Shown piece after piece: positions 5,784 through 9,277 of a stretch of DNA of 9,277 nt (position 1 is the first letter of the stretch; each line of letters starts with the position of its first letter). The notes beneath the pieces are model-generated. The model worked only from the letters and a program-made list of their open reading frames with translations. It did no database searches and was not told where the DNA came from. This DNA is from DATNIC01 sp035604635 (GTDB lineage Bacteria; Vulcanimicrobiota; Vulcanimicrobiia; Vulcanimicrobiales; Vulcanimicrobiaceae). Location: assembly GCA_035604635.1 (NCBI GenBank), contig DATNIC010000192.1, positions 1-9,277 on the forward strand. The letters are read 5' to 3'. The translations under genes were made by a program, and so were the position numbers.

Positions 5784-8700
5784 TCAGACTGCGAAATCGA
5801 ACGAAATCTGGGCGCGCTCCGCTGCCGGCGAAAGATCGAACCGGTCGGCGAGCTCGAGAAAGCGCGCGAGGGCGTTTACCATGCGTAGTTGTTCGACGCT
5901 CGAGCAGCGGATCTGCAAGAGCGCCGGACTCGCGACCAGGATGGCGAGCGCCCTCGCTCGCGAGATCGCGACGTTGAGGCGATTGCGGCTGAAGAGAAAA
6001 TCCAGATCGCGCGGGAGATCGTCGCCGCTCGACGTCGCCATCGAGAAAAAGACGATCGGCGCTTCTTGTCCCTGGAATTTGTCGACGGTCCCGACCGGGA
6101 TATCGTGCAAACCACGCTCGGCAAAGACGCCGGCGATGCAGCGCGCTTGCATGTTGTATGGGGTCACGACGGCAAAGTCGTGCGCCGTCGTTCGGCGATG
6201 CACTCCTTCCTTGTCGATCATCGGCGCTCCGATAAGTCGCTCGATCGCGTCGGCGATCGCATGCGCCTCCGGCTCGGCTTGCTGCGCATTGCCCTCGTGC
6301 GGCACGGGAAGCCAACGCAGTCCAGCCGCGCCTTCCACCAGTTGCCGCGCGCACGATGCGGCGCTGCGCAGCCGACCGTCATATGCGAGCTCGGAGATGA
6401 ACCGGCAGATCTCGGGATGCATGCGGAAGCTCAAGGGTAGAAACACGCCGCGCTCGGGCCGGACGGTCGCGTCGTCGCCCAAGAGATGTTCGAGCACCGA
6501 GGCTCCCGCGTTCTCCGGGTGGATGCCCTTGGAGACCTGCGCGAGTTGAAGCGGATCACCGAGCAGGATGATATTGCGCGCCGAGGTGCCGATGGCAATC
6601 GCGTCGGCGAGCGCCACTTGTCCCGCTTCGTCGATGACGACGTAATCGAGGACGGCGTCCATCTCCTTACGCGCAAAGAGCCACGCCGTGCCGGCGAGAA
6701 GCTGCACGTCGGGTCCGGGCGGAAAATCGGTATTGCTCTCACTCGAGCGGATAAACCGCGACTCGAAGTAGGACTCTTCGTTCTCCTTGGTCGCCTTCTT
6801 CAAGCCCGAAAATTGAAACGACTCGGCGGCTGCAACGTGCTCGATTTCACGCAGCAAGTTGTGAATCGCCTTGTGTGAGGGGGCCGCGACCCCCACACGT
6901 TTACCGGCTTGCAGCAAGCGTACGACGACGCGCGCTCCGGCGTACGTTTTGCCGCTTCCGGGCGGCCCTTGAACGAAAAGGTAGCTCTCGTCGAGTGCAA
7001 GTGCGAGCGCTGCGAGCTCGTTGGGATCTTCAGCCTCCAGCCGATCTCCATCGGGGACATCGCGCCGGCGCGGAAGGCTGCGCTCGAGCACATCCCGGGC
7101 CGCCCGATAGCGCTCGCCATCGGAGTCCAGGAGCGCTTGCCCAAATCTTCGCAGCGCCTCACGTTGAACCGGATCGCGCACGGGACCTTCGGCATGCAGC
7201 GCGCGCGGCATCGCGTCCGTCGCGCGGGTCTGCCCGCGCTTGAGCTGGACGATTCCCGCGACGCCGTCGATGCTGACGATCGTTCCGGCGAGGCGAAACT
7301 TCACCGCCGGGTCGTGGACCTTGTCGCCGACGCGCAATTTATGTTCTTGGGGCGGGAAGCGAAAGGTGTGAATCGTCGAGCGCTTCTCGGCGAAGGGCAG
7401 CACATCGGCGTCGAGCGCGAGATCGCCGATCGCCTCGGGCACGTCGACGAGCTCTTGCGGCGTACTCTCGCAGCGCGCAAAGTAGGCCCACCAATCCGGT
7501 TTCGCTTCGCGCCGATGATAGTCGACGAGATACGCCGCCGGCGGCTGAGCCGCCGAACGCAGTTGCTCGCGCAGCGCGATGAGCTCTTCGTCTTCGGGCT
7601 TCATCGCTTCGATCGCTTCGGGCGGCATGCGCCACGGAAGGTCAACCGGACGCAGGCGCAGCAGCCAATCGCGCAATTCGAGCGTGGAGAAGCAGTCGTC
7701 GCGGTTGTATGCCTCGATCTCCGAAAGGAGTTCGGGCGCACCGCTCTCGCGCCAGCGCTCGTACCAGATCACCGAGCCGATCGCGTCCTTTACGCTTGCC
7801 TCGCGCCCGCCGCGATAGAACGTCTCGACTTTCTTGAGCGAGTAGCTCGAGTGCGAGACGCGCAGGGCGCCTCGGACGACCGCAAAGAGATCGACGAAGA
7901 CGTTTTCCCGCAGAAGCGTGTCGACGTCGTCCTCGCGCGTCGCATAACTGCACATCAGCCGCTTGAGCGCGCTGACCTCATATGGCGCGTAATGGTAGAC
8001 GTGCAAGTCAGGATAGCTGCGGCGGCGCTCAACGACGAAATCGACGAAGGCTTCGAAGGCGCCGCGCTCGGCAGCTCGATCGTGTCCCCAAAACGCCCGA
8101 AACGTGGGCTGCCCGTCGTCGAGATAGGCGACCCCGAAGAGATACTCGAGGCCGCCGTCAACGAACGGATCACCCTCCATGTCGAAAAAGAGATCGCCCT
8201 CGTTCGGAGCCGGCAGCTGCGCGAAACCACGCTCGGGGCCGGTCTCGAGCAGCTCGTAACGCTGCTCGCCGTCGCGCGCCGCAACTTGCAGCGCGGCTTG
8301 CGCGCGCAGCCGTTCGAACGTCTCGCGGCCGATCTTCGGCGGCTTGGCGCTGTCCGGGGCATCCGCGAGCTCGGCGATGCGCGTAATGCCGACATCACGG
8401 AAGCGAGCGATCTGCGTGCGCCGCATGTTCGCGACCCCGCTCAAATGGTCGTCGGCGGCGCGCTGGGCGATACAACGTTCACTCCATCGACAGCGACTGC
8501 AGTAGTCAACCACGTCGGGATACGTCGGCGCATGCGAGGCGGAAGCAGCGATGAACCGCTCTTTGAGGGCCCGGTAGTACGCAGCGTAGTCCGCGTAGCG
8601 GAACGCTTCTTCACGCCCGTCGCCCATGATCCCGAACATGCGCTCCGGCTCCGCGCCTTGCAGCCGCGCAAGCAGGTCGCTGTAAACGCAGAGCTGGACG

Positions 8701-9140
8701 ACGTGCGCCGGGACCGCGGTGCGGGCGTACTTCGCGTCGGCGACTTCGTAGCTCCAAGCACCCAGCGCCGACGGCCGCTCGACCCGCCGCAGAAAATCGG
8801 CGACACCGAGCCAGCCTTCATTTAATAGAGTCGCGTTGTGGATAACTTCCGCGCCGCTCTGCATGGCCGCGTAGGTCGCCGCAGCGCTCTCGATGGCACC
8901 CGTGCCTGTCCGGCGCTCCAACTCGACGATCTGCTTGCCTTGCGCCCGCAACAGCTCGACGTAGCGGGCCTCGTGCTCTCTACCCTTCGCGGCGACAAGC
9001 AACTCCTCGTCCGTGGGCGACGGCCGGATCGCCTCGCCCGCCGCGACGAGCTGTTCCAGCGTATTCAGGTGCTCGCACCGCAGGAAGTCGACGAGGTCGG
9101 ACGCCGAGTGCATTTGTCCGAGGCGGTCCATATCGACCAT
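5784..9140 (-). CDS. TM0106-family RecB-like nuclease fused to DnaQ-like exonuclease and superfamily I helicase
   Basis: This 1118-residue protein probably processes DNA ends or branched DNA in the cytoplasm. Residues 10-230 form a RecB/Cas4-type nuclease: Cys22, GVAD (Asp115), the DAK motif (Asp135, Lys137), QLCVY (149-153, the RecB QxxxY motif) and Cys214, Cys217, Cys223, which with Cys22 make an AddB/Dna2-like iron-sulfur signature. Residues 235-290 resemble a helix-hairpin-helix. Residues 316-492 are a DEDD-type RNase-H-like exonuclease (FFDMEGD, Asp320/Glu322; YHYAPYE; YNRDDC, Asp481/Asp482). Residues 601-635 look like a small beta barrel. The helicase follows: GPPGSGKT (725-732), DEAG (837-840), GDPLQL (861-866), SFRMHP (904-909), VDKFQGQE (1019-1026) and NVAISRAR (1056-1063). 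All catalytic motifs are intact. The start is uncertain: Met10 (9113) fits the family equally well and neither has a clear ribosome binding site. The specific role, repair or defence, is unknown. Confidence 0.92.
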   Translation of the reverse strand: MVDMDRLGQMHSASDLVDFLRCEHLNTLEQLVAAGEAIRPSPTDEELLVAAKGREHEARYVELLRAQGKQIVELERRTGTGAIESAAATYAAMQSGAEVIHNATLLNEGWLGVADFLRRVERPSALGAWSYEVADAKYARTAVPAHVVQLCVYSDLLARLQGAEPERMFGIMGDGREEAFRYADYAAYYRALKERFIAASASHAPTYPDVVDYCSRCRWSERCIAQRAADDHLSGVANMRRTQIARFRDVGITRIAELADAPDSAKPPKIGRETFERLRAQAALQVAARDGEQRYELLETGPERGFAQLPAPNEGDLFFDMEGDPFVDGGLEYLFGVAYLDDGQPTFRAFWGHDRAAERGAFEAFVDFVVERRRSYPDLHVYHYAPYEVSALKRLMCSYATREDDVDTLLRENVFVDLFAVVRGALRVSHSSYSLKKVETFYRGGREASVKDAIGSVIWYERWRESGAPELLSEIEAYNRDDCFSTLELRDWLLRLRPVDLPWRMPPEAIEAMKPEDEELIALREQLRSAAQPPAAYLVDYHRREAKPDWWAYFARCESTPQELVDVPEAIGDLALDADVLPFAEKRSTIHTFRFPPQEHKLRVGDKVHDPAVKFRLAGTIVSIDGVAGIVQLKRGQTRATDAMPRALHAEGPVRDPVQREALRRFGQALLDSDGERYRAARDVLERSLPRRRDVPDGDRLEAEDPNELAALALALDESYLFVQGPPGSGKTYAGARVVVRLLQAGKRVGVAAPSHKAIHNLLREIEHVAAAESFQFSGLKKATKENEESYFESRFIRSSESNTDFPPGPDVQLLAGTAWLFARKEMDAVLDYVVIDEAGQVALADAIAIGTSARNIILLGDPLQLAQVSKGIHPENAGASVLEHLLGDDATVRPERGVFLPLSFRMHPEICRFISELAYDGRLRSAASCARQLVEGAAGLRWLPVPHEGNAQQAEPEAHAIADAIERLIGAPMIDKEGVHRRTTAHDFAVVTPYNMQARCIAGVFAERGLHDIPVGTVDKFQGQEAPIVFFSMATSSGDDLPRDLDFLFSRNRLNVAISRARALAILVASPALLQIRCSSVEQLRMVNALARFLELADRFDLSPAAERAQISFDFAV

Positions 9141-9194
9141 GATCGCACACTTCGATGTCAGGGGGCTGGCACTTTCGCATAGAACGGCGGGACA

Positions 9195-9277
9195 ATGCGA
9201 ATGACGAGCGTTGGGAGATCAGCACGGCATCTGGTCGCGCTTACGGCGGCCTGCGCGGCGCTCGTGGCGCCGTTCGG
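9195..9277 (+). CDS. Start of a probable exported protein (partial at right edge)
   Basis: From ATG 9195 the frame stays open to the window end, 27 codons, and encodes a signal-peptide-like N-terminus: a basic n-region (MRMTSVGRSARH) and a hydrophobic run (LVALTAACAALVAPF). A second ATG at 9201 could equally be used. The Cys in TAAC does not sit in a good lipobox, so a lipoprotein is not supported. The gene is divergent from the nuclease-helicase, 54 nt apart, and only a weak purine-rich stretch (GGCGGGA) precedes it. Too little is present to name a family, and a chance GC-rich frame cannot be excluded. Confidence 0.45.
   Translation, partial: MRMTSVGRSARHLVALTAACAALVAPF

Noticed and set aside
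5777..5787. CTGACGGTCAG dyad as a bidirectional terminator
   Set aside because: The stem is at most 4 bp with a workable loop and there is no U-run on either strand; the dyad largely arises from two facing TGA stops.
6909..8825. Plus-strand open frame of 638 codons opposite the nuclease-helicase gene
   Set aside because: It is fully antisense to a protein with all catalytic motifs intact; composition is that of a codon-bias shadow and no domain is recognisable.
5784..9140. Nuclease-helicase as a Cas4/CRISPR or known anti-phage system component
   Set aside because: The nuclease domain resembles Cas4, but there are no CRISPR repeats, no cas genes and no defence partners in the window; the domain order fits the TM0106 family.

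Overview
The window is about 9.3 kb of GC-rich bacterial chromosome. Every base-dense stretch is coding and no mobile element, CRISPR array, tRNA or rRNA gene was seen. The lineage cannot be fixed from sequence alone. A long-insert form of ribosomal protein S12, TTG start codons on ribosomal genes and repeated one-arginine Tat-like signal peptides point away from Proteobacteria, towards a less-studied GC-rich phylum. Eremiobacterota or a relative is a guess, not a conclusion.

Left part (1-3763, minus strand): the streptomycin (str) operon in its classical order rpsL-rpsG-fusA-tuf. tuf is cut by the left edge, so only its first 200 codons are present. The genes are tightly packed (6, 24 and 39 nt gaps) and are served by a near-consensus sigma-70-type promoter upstream of rpsL. 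rpsL and tuf both appear to begin with TTG; the rpsL start is decided by a textbook Shine-Dalgarno sequence. The rpsL leader holds a compact hairpin.

Middle part (3789-5780, plus strand, divergent from the str operon): two genes for exported proteins. The first is an NMT1/SsuA/TauA-like ABC-transporter substrate-binding protein. The second is a fumarylacetoacetate-hydrolase (FAH) superfamily enzyme with an intact metal triad and, unusually, an N-terminal export signal. Both signals carry the same Ser-Arg-x-x-Phe-Leu pattern. They are 60 nt apart without a recognisable terminator, so they may be co-transcribed. No permease or ATPase is in the window, so substrate and partner remain unknown. 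This pair is the least ordinary part of the window.

Right part (5784-9140, minus strand): one 1118-residue gene of the TM0106-type nuclease-helicase family. It has an N-terminal RecB/Cas4-like PD-(D/E)XK nuclease with a four-cysteine iron-sulfur signature, a DnaQ/YprB-like exonuclease domain and a C-terminal superfamily I helicase. It converges on the FAH gene with only 3 nt between the stop codons. At the extreme right edge, a divergent plus-strand reading frame begins with a signal-peptide-like N-terminus and runs off the window.
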